From Pseudonocardia sp. 73-21 (GTDB taxonomy: Bacteria; Actinomycetota; Actinomycetes; Mycobacteriales; Pseudonocardiaceae), in the NCBI RefSeq assembly GCF_001899645.1, contig NZ_MKVV01000001.1, positions 27,772 to 59,775 of the forward strand: a stretch of 32,004 nucleotides of DNA, read 5' to 3'. Below are positions 7,651-17,154 of this stretch, piece by piece. Numbering within the stretch: position 1 is the stretch's first letter; each line of letters starts with the position of its first letter. The position numbers and the translations under genes are program-made. Below the pieces are notes generated by a model. That model saw only the letters and a list, made by a program, of their open reading frames with translations, was not told where the DNA came from and ran no database searches.

Positions 7651-9203
7651 GGCAGGTAGGACACGACGGTCATCATCCCGGACTCCCCGTGGTAGACGTT
7701 GTGGCAGTGGGTGAGCCATTGTCCCGGGTTGTCGGCGTCGAAGTCGACCTCCACCGTCCGGCCGGGCAGCACGTTCACGGTGTCCTTCCGTGGTCCGGCC
7801 CCGTCCGGGGTGACCACCTGAAAGGTGTGCCCGTGCAGGTGCATGGGATGGAACATGGTGGTGGTGTTGGTCATCCGCAGCCGTACCCGCTGTCCGGAGC
7901 GCACCGGCAGGCCCTTGTCGGGGTCGTAGGTCTGGCCGTTCATGGTCCACGCGTAGCCCGGCCCGGGCCCCTCCAGCGTGAGGGTGTGCGTGACGTCGGG
8001 GTCGCGCGGGGCGAGCCGGACGGCGTCGGTTGCGGCCAGCCCGTTGACGAGGATCGCCGGGCGACCCGACAGCGCGGTGGTGGCCGCCCCGACGTCGGGG
8101 GCCCTCCCGCCGCCCGGCTGCAGCACGACCTGAGCGCTCGCGTTCTTGCCCTCGGCGATGCCGAGCAACGGCACCGGGGAGCTCGGCATCGTGAGGATGG
8201 CGTCGACGCGTTCACCCATGCCGAGCAGGACCGCGTCGGCCGCCGTCGGGGTGACCGGGTAGCCGTCGGTGTGGGTGATGGTGACGGGGCTGCCCGGGAC
8301 GCCGACCCGGAACGCGGTGTCCCCGCCGATGTTGATCAGCCGCAGGCGGATGCGCTGCCCGGGCCTCGCCCGGAACGAGGTCGGGGCCGCGGCGGTGCGC
8401 CCGTTGGCCAGGTAGTGGGGGTAGGTGACGTCGCCGGCGTCGCCGCCGAGCAGATCGGAGCGGGCCATGCCCGACATGCCCGACATGCCCGACATGCCGC
8501 CCGTGCCGCCGCCCATCCCGTTGGCCTTCAGGTCAGTGAGGACCTGGTCGGGGCTGCGACCGGTGCCGTCCACCCAGTCGTCGAACACGACCACGAGTTC
8601 GTGGTCGTAGCCACCGGGCTCCGCGGGGTCGTCGACGATCAGCGCGCCGTACAGGCCGCGGTCGAGCTGGGTGCCGACGTGCGGGTGGAACATGTAGGTG
8701 CCCGGATGGGGCACGGTGAACCCGTAGTCGAACGCGGCGCCCGGCGCGATCTCGGGCTGATTGAGGACGGGCACGCCGTCCATGTCGTTGCGCAGCGCGA
8801 TGCCGTGCCAGTGGATGGTGGTGGGTTGCGGCAGGTTGTTGGTGAGCCGGGCCTTCAGGAGATCCCCTGCGGTGACCCGGATCTCCTTGCCGGGCAGGGC
8901 TCCGCCGTAGGTCCAGGTGGTGACGGTCCGGCCGCCGATGTCGACGGGCCCGACGCGGGCGTCCAGCGCCAGGTCGACGGTCCGCTGTCCGGCGGTTCGG
9001 CGGGCCGTCTCGGTGGCGGCCACCTGTGGCGCCGAGGAGGCGATGCGGTCGACGGGCAGGGCGGTGGTGCTCGACGTGGCCGCCGGGGAGCCGCTGGAGC
9101 ATCCGGCGAGCAGCAGCCCGGCGCCGAGACCTCCGGTGGCGGTGAGGAATCGGCGCCGGGTCATCGCGGGGGGTGGCTCGGTGCGGTGGATCAGTGGATT
9201 CAT
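7647..9203 (-). CDS. Three-domain multicopper oxidase (CueO/MmcO-like), Tat-exported
   Basis: A 518-residue multicopper oxidase, likely oxidising Cu(I) or phenolic substrates outside the membrane. It has a twin-arginine signal (TRRRFL) with a lipobox-like LAGC (C35), so it may be both Tat-exported and lipidated. All copper sites are present: HWHG (131-134), HPH (173-175), HPMHLH (452-457) and HCHNVYHGESGM (499-510, type 1 Cys500 and axial Met510). A Met/Gly-rich loop (GMSGMSGMSGM) encoded by a 9-bp tandem repeat resembles the Met-rich loops of CueO that capture copper. The start at ATG 9203 has AGGA 6 bases upstream. It lies 82 bp after the DUF305 gene, across a strong hairpin, and is coupled to the downstream lipoprotein. 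The family call is very firm; the copper-detoxification role is inferred. Confidence 0.95.
   Translation of the reverse strand: MNPLIHRTEPPPAMTRRRFLTATGGLGAGLLLAGCSSGSPAATSSTTALPVDRIASSAPQVAATETARRTAGQRTVDLALDARVGPVDIGGRTVTTWTYGGALPGKEIRVTAGDLLKARLTNNLPQPTTIHWHGIALRNDMDGVPVLNQPEIAPGAAFDYGFTVPHPGTYMFHPHVGTQLDRGLYGALIVDDPAEPGGYDHELVVVFDDWVDGTGRSPDQVLTDLKANGMGGGTGGMSGMSGMSGMARSDLLGGDAGDVTYPHYLANGRTAAAPTSFRARPGQRIRLRLINIGGDTAFRVGVPGSPVTITHTDGYPVTPTAADAVLLGMGERVDAILTMPSSPVPLLGIAEGKNASAQVVLQPGGGRAPDVGAATTALSGRPAILVNGLAATDAVRLAPRDPDVTHTLTLEGPGPGYAWTMNGQTYDPDKGLPVRSGQRVRLRMTNTTTMFHPMHLHGHTFQVVTPDGAGPRKDTVNVLPGRTVEVDFDADNPGQWLTHCHNVYHGESGMMTVVSYLP
8467..8499. repeat. 9-bp tandem repeat encoding the Met-rich loop of the oxidase
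   Basis: Three perfect copies of ATGCCCGAC (plus strand) and a partial fourth. On the coding strand they give the repeating SGM tripeptides of the multicopper oxidase. A slippage-prone array of this kind could vary the number of methionines in the copper-binding loop. Confidence 0.8.
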
Positions 9204-9244
9204 GGTGTGTCCTGGCTTCGCAGTCGAAAGGGACGTGCGGGACG

Positions 9245-9278
9245 CGGGGTGGGCCCGGAGGGTGCCGGGCCCACCCCG
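9245..9278. terminator. Strong GC hairpin between DUF305 and multicopper oxidase genes
   Basis: A perfect 14-bp stem (arms 9245-9258 and 9265-9278, core GGGGTGGGCCCGG) with a 6-base loop in the 82-bp intergenic gap. There is no T-tract on either strand, so it may be a Rho-independent terminator of the actinobacterial type, a partial terminator that sets oxidase expression below DUF305, or an RNA stabiliser. Confidence 0.6.
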
Positions 9279-9285
9279 GCACCGG

Positions 9286-9912
9286 TCAGACGGTGGTCAG
9301 CAGCTGCTTCATGGTCGTGATCTCGGCCTGCTGCGCGTCGATGATCTTCTGTGCGAGAGCCTTGGCCTCGGGGTTCTGGCCGTCGCGCAGCTCGGTCTGC
9401 GCCATCTCGACCGCACCGTTGTGGTGCTCGGTCATCATCTGCAGCCACATGCGGTCGAACGCCGCGCCGTTGGCGGAGTCGAGCTGCTGCATCTGCTGGT
9501 CGGTCATCATTCCGGACATGCCCGATGTGCCGCCCATTCCGCCCATACCGGCCATCCCCCCCATGCTGCCGGTCGGTGCGGCCGCGACGTTCCAGCTGCT
9601 CAGGAAGCCCTGCATCTGGGTGATCTCCGGGCCCTGGGCCTGCTCGATCTGCTTGGCGAGCTCGATCACCTTCGGTGAGGAGGCCCGGCCGTCCACGAGC
9701 TGGGCCATGGCGACGGCCTGCGTGTGGTGCGGGATCATGCCCTGGACGAAGGCGATGTCGGCGTCGTTGTGCTGGACTGTGGCCGACGACGACGCGGACG
9801 GGGCGCCCGCACCGGTGGTGGACGTGGCGGCCGGCGCCGAGGTGCCACATCCGGCGACGGCGACGGTGGTCAGGGCGGCGATGAGCACGCCGATGACGGA
9901 CTTGCGGTTCAC
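9286..9912 (-). CDS. DUF305 family lipoprotein with Met-rich linker
   Basis: A 208-residue exported lipoprotein (lipobox VAGC near residue 22). Two DUF305 halves are seen, each with a His-His-containing helix: MIPHHTQAVAMAQ and MTEHHNGAVEMAQ. They predict a duplicated ferritin-like four-helix fold that could bind metal. The linker is unusually rich in Met and Gly (GSMGGMAGMGGMGG), like the oxidase loop, which suggests copper binding. The GTG start at 9912 has AGGAG 7 bases upstream. It lies 54 bp after the end of the large ccm-lnt operon on the same strand and 82 bp before the oxidase gene, so it may be read with either. The function of DUF305 is not established; copper handling is inferred from context. 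Confidence 0.88.
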   Translation of the reverse strand: MNRKSVIGVLIAALTTVAVAGCGTSAPAATSTTGAGAPSASSSATVQHNDADIAFVQGMIPHHTQAVAMAQLVDGRASSPKVIELAKQIEQAQGPEITQMQGFLSSWNVAAAPTGSMGGMAGMGGMGGTSGMSGMMTDQQMQQLDSANGAAFDRMWLQMMTEHHNGAVEMAQTELRDGQNPEAKALAQKIIDAQQAEITTMKQLLTTV

Positions 9913-9966
9913 GGTTTTACTCCTGCGGTGTCATGGAAAAGTCGGATCAGCGGATGCGCTGTCCGA

Positions 9967-10464
9967 TCAGTTCCGCAGCACGCAGAGCTGGGCGAGACGG
10001 ACCGCGTGGGACGGGGGAGGCCTCGATGGGTGGGCGGAGACGGGCATCGCCGGAGGATGCGGGGCCGGGTCGTGGCGCCACAGCATCATGCGAACGATGA
10101 CGAGCAGCCCGAGCAGGATCGCCATGGTCATGATCGCCAGGCACAGGTGCATCAGGGAGTGCGGCATCGGCATGGGAGCGTCCGAGGGCTTGCCCGACGA
10201 CACGATCTCCGGGGCATCGCCGACGTGGTCGACCGGGTGGACGGCCGCCGGGTCGTGGATGACGGGAGCCGCGACGCCCACCGACGCACCCGTCATCGGG
10301 CCGGCCTGGTCGTGCACCGGGGCGACGGTGGCGTGCATGGCGACGACACCGAACAGGGTGGCGAGCACGAGCAGGACCCGCTCCCACTGCCGTTGCCGCA
10401 TATCGCCCACGATCTCCACCATAGCGCGGCCGGACGTCGCCGGGCTCTCGTGGTGGGGCGTCAC
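9967..10464 (-). CDS. DUF6153-like His/Met-rich small membrane protein
   Basis: A 165-residue protein with two TM segments (VLLVLATLFGVVAMH and LMHLCLAIMTMAILLGLLVIV) separated by a His-, Met- and Pro-containing extracytoplasmic loop, with a His-rich tail (HDPAPHPPAMPVSAHP). This matches the DUF6153 pattern seen in actinobacterial copper loci, though I recognise it only by general layout. The GTG start at 10464 overlaps the stop of the lnt-like gene by 4 bp, so it is the last coupled gene of the ccm operon. GTG 10464 is preferred for that reason; internal ATGs at residues 15 and 22 are alternatives. Metal binding is plausible from composition; function is unknown. Confidence 0.7.
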   Translation of the reverse strand: MTPHHESPATSGRAMVEIVGDMRQRQWERVLLVLATLFGVVAMHATVAPVHDQAGPMTGASVGVAAPVIHDPAAVHPVDHVGDAPEIVSSGKPSDAPMPMPHSLMHLCLAIMTMAILLGLLVIVRMMLWRHDPAPHPPAMPVSAHPSRPPPSHAVRLAQLCVLRN

Positions 10465-11984
10465 GCGCCTTCCCCCGGCCGGCGCCGGACGCGCGCCATC
10501 GCACCGACCGCGAGCAGGACGAGCCCGGTGAGGACGAGGACCGGCGTGTCACCCGTCGCTGCGTAGGGCGTGAGACCGGTGCGCAGGGGTACCTGTGCGC
10601 GCAGGAGCGACGGGGTGCCGAGCCCGCTGCGGTCGACGACGGTTCCGTCGGGCAACACCACCGCCGAGTAGCCCGTGGGGGCGGCCTGCAGGACGGTGCG
10701 CCCGAACTCCCGGGCCCGCAACCGGGCTGCGGCCAGCTCGATCGCCGGCACCTCCTCGGTGGTGTAAGAGGCGGCGTTCGTGGGCACCAGCAGGATCCGT
10801 CCTCCAGACGTCACCGCGTCCCGCACCCGGTCGGCGAACAGCACCTCGTAGGAGATGACGACGCCCAATGGGCCCGCGGGTGAGCGCAGCAGCGCCGGTC
10901 CCTGCCCGACGATCGCGTCGCGCGGCACGAGCGCGGTCAGATCGGTCACGCGCTCCAGCAGGGCGCGGGCGGGGATGTACTCGCCGAACGGCACCCGGTG
11001 CTGCTTCTCGTAGCGGTCGAGGCGCCGCCCGTCAGGTCCCCACAGCACGGCCGCGTTGCGGAACCCGGAGCCCTCGGCCTCGACGACGCCCACGACGACC
11101 GGGGCTCCGAGCGTGCGGGCGAGCGCGGCCGTTCGGGCGTCGGCGGCGGTTCCGGCGACCGGGCCGGTGACGGTGACCACGTTCTCGGGGAACAGGACGA
11201 GATCGGGACGGCCGGTGATCCGCTGCGCGGCGGCGAACTGCCGGTCGGTGGTGGCCTGCGGGTCGGTGAACACGGCGCGCAGGCCACGCGGGCCGCCGCC
11301 CTGCACGACGGCCGCGTCCAGCGTTCCGGCGGACGTGGTGGTGATCGCCGCCCCGGTCCCGAGCACGACGGCCAGCGCTGCCGTGATGCCCGCGACCACA
11401 ATCAGGCGGGCGCGTGCTCGCAGCACCACGACCGCGGCGACGGCGACGCCCGCGGCCGCCGCGGCGGCGGTGACCAGCAGGGACCCGCCGAGCGGAGCGG
11501 CCAGGGCGAACGGGCCGCCTGCCTGGCTCAGCACCAGCGCCGGCAGGGGGAATCCGCCGAAGGGGAAGCGGGTCTGGGCGGCGTCGAGCAGCGCGAGGAC
11601 GAGCGGCGCGGCCCACCAGCCGCCCGCCCACCGTCCGGTACGGGCGGCCGGGACGAGTGCCGCGGCGGCGGCCAGCATTCCGGTCTCGAGCAGCGCGATG
11701 CCGACGTAGCCGGGTACGGCGAAGCCGTTGAGCCACCACAGGCCCGGGCCGAAACAGGCGACCCCGCTCGCCGTCCCCAGTAGCACCCGCGCGCGCAGCC
11801 CCCGGCCGTACAGGGCGATCGTCCACGCCGCGACGCCCAGCGACAGCAGCGGCCACCATCCCCGGGGCGGGGCGGCCAGTGCCCACGCACCGCCCGCGAC
11901 CAGTGCGAGCGGGACGGCGACGCGGAGCGGGGCCGTCCCGCGGACCTCGTCGTCGGGTGCAGCGATGTCGATCTCCTCGGTCAC
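10461..11984 (-). CDS. lnt: Apolipoprotein N-acyltransferase (Lnt)-like protein with Ser in place of catalytic Cys
   Basis: A 507-residue protein: about six N-terminal TM segments, then a nitrilase-like extracytoplasmic domain (about 222-485) and a C-terminal TM. Lnt adds the third acyl chain to lipoproteins using a Glu-Lys-Cys triad. Glu is present in LFPENVV (E267) and Lys in YEKQHRVPFGEYIP (K327). The Cys position in VVISYEVLF is Ser378 (codon TCC at 10851-10853). The protein may therefore be inactive, use Ser, or belong to a divergent actinobacterial subgroup. GTG 11984 lies 2 bp after the preceding thioredoxin stop codon. Nearby lipoproteins (DUF305, Asp-box protein, oxidase) are candidate clients. 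Confidence 0.85.
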   Translation of the reverse strand: MTEEIDIAAPDDEVRGTAPLRVAVPLALVAGGAWALAAPPRGWWPLLSLGVAAWTIALYGRGLRARVLLGTASGVACFGPGLWWLNGFAVPGYVGIALLETGMLAAAAALVPAARTGRWAGGWWAAPLVLALLDAAQTRFPFGGFPLPALVLSQAGGPFALAAPLGGSLLVTAAAAAAGVAVAAVVVLRARARLIVVAGITAALAVVLGTGAAITTTSAGTLDAAVVQGGGPRGLRAVFTDPQATTDRQFAAAQRITGRPDLVLFPENVVTVTGPVAGTAADARTAALARTLGAPVVVGVVEAEGSGFRNAAVLWGPDGRRLDRYEKQHRVPFGEYIPARALLERVTDLTALVPRDAIVGQGPALLRSPAGPLGVVISYEVLFADRVRDAVTSGGRILLVPTNAASYTTEEVPAIELAAARLRAREFGRTVLQAAPTGYSAVVLPDGTVVDRSGLGTPSLLRAQVPLRTGLTPYAATGDTPVLVLTGLVLLAVGAMARVRRRPGEGA

Positions 11985-11986
11985 GG

Positions 11987-12676
11987 TCAGGGCGTCCCGT
12001 CCAGGTAGCGCCGCACTGTGCGGTCGATCTCGTCGGGACTGCGGAACGGAAGTGGCGGGTCGACCCGGCTCACCGACCCGTCGGGGCGGAGCACGTAGTT
12101 CGACGGGATGGCGAACGGAACCTCCAGCGCGTCCCAGAGCGCGCCCTCGGTGTCGACCACCGACGGGTAGCGTGCCCGCAGCTCCCCGAGCAGCCGTAAC
12201 GCGGCCGCGGCGTCGTCGCGGACGTCGATGCCGACCACCGCGACCGCGCCGGGCCGGGCGGCGTAGGAGTCGAGCACCGGGATCTCCTCGCGACACGGCC
12301 CGCACCACGACGCCCACACGTTGAGCACCGCGGGCCGCCCGGCGAGCGCCGTGGCCAGGTCGACCTGCCCCGGCGCCCCCAGGCACGGCACGACGATGCC
12401 CGCCAGCGGCCCGGCGGGTGCCGACGCGCCCGGCAGCGGTGCGGGGCACGGCCGGAGTCCGGTCGCGCCCCGCAGGGCCGCCACCTCGGGTCCGGCCGGC
12501 GCGGCCATGGTCGAGGGCCCCTCGACGCGCCAGGGCGCGCCGGTGGCCGGTGTCCCGGCGCCCGCCGCAGGCTCGGTGGTGCGTGGCCAGAGCGCGAACA
12601 CGCCTGCCGCGGCCAGCACGACGACGATCACGGACCACCGGGCCTCGGGGGAGCGCAACAGGGTTCGCACGGTCAC
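11987..12676 (-). CDS. TlpA-like membrane-anchored thioredoxin with WCGPC motif
   Basis: A 229-residue protein with an N-terminal TM (about 15-30), a 75-residue linker and a thioredoxin-fold domain with active site WCGPC (C125, C128). The cis-Pro region is PFAIPSNYVL. It has a second Cys pair before the fold (C77, C98), absent from ordinary CcmG proteins, that could form a structural disulfide or exchange electrons. Such proteins reduce apocytochrome or other extracytoplasmic disulfides, fed by CcdA (encoded at 19403-20143). The GTG start at 12676 overlaps the stop of the preceding redoxin gene by 4 bp. It is the second of two tandem redoxins in the operon. Its partner protein is unknown. Confidence 0.85.
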   Translation of the reverse strand: MTVRTLLRSPEARWSVIVVVLAAAGVFALWPRTTEPAAGAGTPATGAPWRVEGPSTMAAPAGPEVAALRGATGLRPCPAPLPGASAPAGPLAGIVVPCLGAPGQVDLATALAGRPAVLNVWASWCGPCREEIPVLDSYAARPGAVAVVGIDVRDDAAAALRLLGELRARYPSVVDTEGALWDALEVPFAIPSNYVLRPDGSVSRVDPPLPFRSPDEIDRTVRRYLDGTP

Positions 12677-13314
12677 CGGCCTCCCCGCAGCGGCGCGCCG
12701 GCTCCGGGCTGGACCGGCCCGGAGCGGACCGACGCGGGTGCCCTCCCGGCCAGTACCGCATCGAGGACGCCGGCCAGGAGCGGGTAGGTGGCACCTCCGG
12801 TGATCTTGGCGGCGACCGTGCCCGAGCGGTCGATCACGAACGTCTCGGGCACCCCGAACAGGCCGAACTCCAACGCGGCCCGCGATCCCGGATCGGTGAC
12901 GTAGCGGTAGTCGCCGCCGCCGCGGCCCAGCTCGTCGAAGAAGGCGACGGCCGCGGAGGCGGAGTCCTGGTAGTCGACCCCGACGAAGGTGACACCGCTG
13001 TCACCGTACTGGCGCGCCGCGCCGACCAGCGCCGGATGCTCCCCGCGGCATGCCACGCACCACGACGCCCAGAAGTTGACCACCACCACCCGTCCGCGCA
13101 GGGCGACGAGCGACACCTGGCCCGTGCCCTCCAGCAGGGGCAGCGTCACCGCGGGGGCGGGGCGGCCGATCAACGGGCTGCCGACCAGCGTGGGGTCGGT
13201 GCCCAGCCGGGACCCGAACACCGCGCCGACGCCGACCGCGCCGGCTCCGACCAGTGCGGCCGACCAGCGCAGCAGGCGCCGCCGGGGGACACGGCCGCCG
13301 AGCAGCTCGCTCAC
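12673..13314 (-). CDS. ccmG: CcmG/DsbE-like thiol-disulfide oxidoreductase
   Basis: A 213-residue protein with an RRRLLRW-preceded N-terminal TM anchor and a thioredoxin-fold domain with active site WCVAC (C86, C89) in NFWASWC, followed by GVDYQDS and the cis-Pro loop FGVPETFVID. CcmG keeps the apocytochrome CxxCH cysteines reduced for heme attachment, receiving electrons from CcdA. The acidic/GVP features fit DsbE rather than a cytoplasmic thioredoxin. GTG 13314 overlaps the ccmI-like stop by 4 bp. Position within a ccm operon supports the name. The adjacent WCGPC paralogue could share or replace this role. Confidence 0.87.
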   Translation of the reverse strand: MSELLGGRVPRRRLLRWSAALVGAGAVGVGAVFGSRLGTDPTLVGSPLIGRPAPAVTLPLLEGTGQVSLVALRGRVVVVNFWASWCVACRGEHPALVGAARQYGDSGVTFVGVDYQDSASAAVAFFDELGRGGGDYRYVTDPGSRAALEFGLFGVPETFVIDRSGTVAAKITGGATYPLLAGVLDAVLAGRAPASVRSGPVQPGAGAPLRGGR

Positions 13315-14132
13315 CGCGAGCCTCCCGCGCGGCCGCGGGCGGTGTCGGCGAGCTGCTGGACCTGGGCGGCGACCTCCGGGGCGAGGGTCTGCCGCTGCAG
13401 CTGGGCGAGGGTGGCCAGCGCCGTCGCCGGGTCGTTGCGACCGTCGAGGGCGATGACGGCGCGGAACCACAGCCCGTCCTGCTGAGTCGGGTCGACGGCG
13501 AGCGCCTGGTTCACCGAGTCCCACGCCGGGCCCTCCTGGCGGATCAGCCACAGCAGCCACCCCAGGTGGGCGAGGCCCTCGGCGTTGCGCGGCTCGCGGC
13601 GCAGCGCGTCGAGGTAGTGGCGCATCGCCGGGTCGTACGTCCCCTCCGCGACGTAGCGATCTGCCAGCGCGAGCCGCATGCCGACCACCCCGGGGTTCGC
13701 GGCCACGACCTGTTCCAGCTGGGTGTCGGTGATCCGCGCGGTGGGGTCGAGCGGAGGCGCACCGGAGGCGGTCATCACCTCGTTGCCCGTCACGAACCCC
13801 CCGGTGGGCCGGGTGAGCACCGAGTCCGGCAGCAGGACCAGCCCCGCGACCAGCACGGCCACGCCCGCCAGGCTGTACGCCAGCGTCCACGCCCGGCGAC
13901 CCGGGCGGGCCGGCTCGACGGGTGCGGCCGGCTCATGGCCGGCGCCGGCGCCGGCGTCGAGGGCGCGCAGGGCCTGGTCCGCTGTCGCCTCGTAGCGGTG
14001 ACGCAGCGGCTCCGCAGCCGCGGCCGGGATCTCCCCGGCCGCGACCTGGGCGTCGAGCTCGACGATGTCGCGCACCGCCTGATCGGCCAGCTCGTGCAGC
14101 TGGGCCCGTGGTGTAGCGGTCGATGCCGTCAT
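13311..14132 (-). CDS. ccmI: CcmI-like TPR protein of cytochrome c maturation
   Basis: A 273-residue protein: an N-terminal helical segment (about 1-60), one TM (WTLAYSLAGVAVLVAGLVLL, about 86-105) and a C-terminal TPR-like region (LALADRYVAEGTYDPAMRHYLDALRREPRNAEGLAHLGWLL, residues about 155-195, and following). CcmI/CycH binds apocytochrome c and delivers it to the CcmH/CcmF ligation complex. Bacterial CcmI usually has two N-terminal TMs. Here the first is replaced by a charged helix, so topology may differ. ATG 14132 overlaps the ccmH stop by 4 bp. The assignment rests on the TPRs and position between ccmH and ccmG. Confidence 0.72.
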   Translation of the reverse strand: MTASTATPRAQLHELADQAVRDIVELDAQVAAGEIPAAAAEPLRHRYEATADQALRALDAGAGAGHEPAAPVEPARPGRRAWTLAYSLAGVAVLVAGLVLLPDSVLTRPTGGFVTGNEVMTASGAPPLDPTARITDTQLEQVVAANPGVVGMRLALADRYVAEGTYDPAMRHYLDALRREPRNAEGLAHLGWLLWLIRQEGPAWDSVNQALAVDPTQQDGLWFRAVIALDGRNDPATALATLAQLQRQTLAPEVAAQVQQLADTARGRAGGSR

Positions 14133-14615
14133 GGTCCGTCCTCACCGTCGGGGTGGATCGTGGCCCGGGCCCGGGCCACCGCCGCGTCGACGCGGGCACG
14201 GTCGAGCGGGGCGGGCGGAGCCGGTGCCGGTCGGTCGCGCCCGCGCGCCCGGGCCCACACCAGCGCGGCTCCCGCGACCGTGGCGCCCACCGGCAGTACC
14301 CACAGCAGCAGGGTGGTGCCGCGCGCGGGCGGGTCGAGCCACACCCAGTCGCCGTAGCGGGCTCTGAAATAGCCGATGACCTCCGCGTCGCTGCGCCCGG
14401 CCGCCACCTGCTCGGACACGACCTGACGCATCGCTGTCGCGGTGTCCGATGGGGACTCCGCGATCGACACGCTCTTGCAGACCGGGCAGCGCAGCTGCAG
14501 GGCGAGCTCCTGCACCCGGTCCGGATCCGGGCGGCCCGCGGAGATCAGCGTCACCACGCTGATGGTGAGCAGCCCGAGGACGGCAACGGCGACGGCGACC
14601 GACGACCATCGGCGC

Positions 14616-14623
<8 letters not shown>
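14129..14623 (-). CDS. ccmH: CcmH/CcmL family cytochrome c maturation protein
   Basis: A 164-residue protein with an N-terminal TM or signal (about 7-29), the family's LRCPVCKS motif (C46, C49) that exchanges electrons with apocytochrome thiols, the three-helix-bundle segment (VSEQVAAGRSDAEVIGYFRARYGDWVWLDPP) and a second TM (about 108-125). This is the short CcmH (CcmL) form; the TPR half is a separate gene downstream. The ATG start at 14623 overlaps the end of ccmF by 8 bp and its stop overlaps the ccmI-like gene by 4 bp. Confidence 0.93.
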
Positions 14624-16597
<1,974 letters not shown>

Positions 16598-16601
<4 letters not shown>

Positions 16602-17041
16602 GACCGGGCCCCCTCGGCGGGGGGCCGGTAGTTCTCGTCGTGCTTGACCATCATGGTGTCCGCACGGAACACCCCGCCCCGCCACGCGCCCTCGACCACC
16701 ACGCCGATGCCGGCCGCGAACAGCTGCGCCGGAGCACCGCGGTAGTCCACGGGAAGCGATGGGCTGCCCGGCACGGTCCCCGAGGTGACGACGAACCGCA
16801 CGCCGTCCGCGGTGGGGGTCACGCTGCCGGGGGTGACCAGCCCACCGAGCTGGAACCGGCGCCCGTCCGGGTAGTCCGGGTGCTGGGCCAGTGCCTCGGT
16901 CGGGGTCAGGTAGTAGACGAGGTTGCCGTTGAGGTTGCCGAAGACCAGCGTCCCGGCCAGCACGGCCAGCACGCCGATCGCCGCGACGGCGAGCAGGCGG
17001 TAGCGCGACCGGACCCGGGCGGGCGCGGACACGGCGCTCAC
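16598..17041 (-). CDS. ccmE: CcmE heme chaperone
   Basis: A 147-residue heme chaperone: N-terminal TM (about 14-36), an OB-fold domain and the heme-binding motif MVKHDENYRP with His134 (covalent heme ligand) and Tyr138. This is the His-type CcmE of proteobacteria, not the Cys-type of some archaea. CcmE receives heme from the CcmABCD complex and passes it to CcmF. GTG 17041 is chosen because it overlaps the stop of the 38-residue ccmD-like gene by 4 bp and places the TM near the N-terminus. Confidence 0.95.
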
Positions 17042-17154
17042 CGCGCGCCCCGACGTCGCACCGCCACCGCCGCGCGGACGAGCACGGCGAGGTAGCCGAC
17101 GAGAGCCACACCGGTCGTCCCGTAGCCCAACGCCACCCATCCCCACTCAGACAT
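17038..17154 (-). CDS. ccmD: CcmD-like 38-residue single-TM protein
   Basis: A small gene between ccmC and ccmE: ATG 17154 to TGA 17038. The protein starts MSEWGWVALGYG, has one hydrophobic segment with a Tyr (VALVGYLAVLV) and ends in a basic tail (VRRRGAR), the usual CcmD pattern of an aromatic N-terminus, one TM and cytoplasmic Arg residues. It overlaps ccmC by 8 bp and ccmE by 4 bp, which argues strongly that it is translated. CcmD helps release holo-CcmE from the CcmABC complex. Sequence conservation in CcmD is low, so the name rests on position, size and topology. Confidence 0.78.
   Translation of the reverse strand: MSEWGWVALGYGTTGVALVGYLAVLVRAAVAVRRRGAR

Noticed and set aside
7452..9320. 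622-codon plus-strand frame across the multicopper oxidase
   Set aside because: Complementary to an oxidase with all copper motifs; composition is that of an antisense frame.
9913..9966. Possible BlaI-type operator before the DUF305/oxidase genes
   Set aside because: No CTNCTA-N7-TAGNAG match is present; copper genes may instead be read through from the ccm operon or use another regulator.
10461..12794. Single 777-codon frame suggesting a fusion upstream of Lnt
   Set aside because: The first 270 codons are a shadow of the TlpA-like gene in another frame; the GTG at 11984, 2 bp after that gene's stop, is the natural start.
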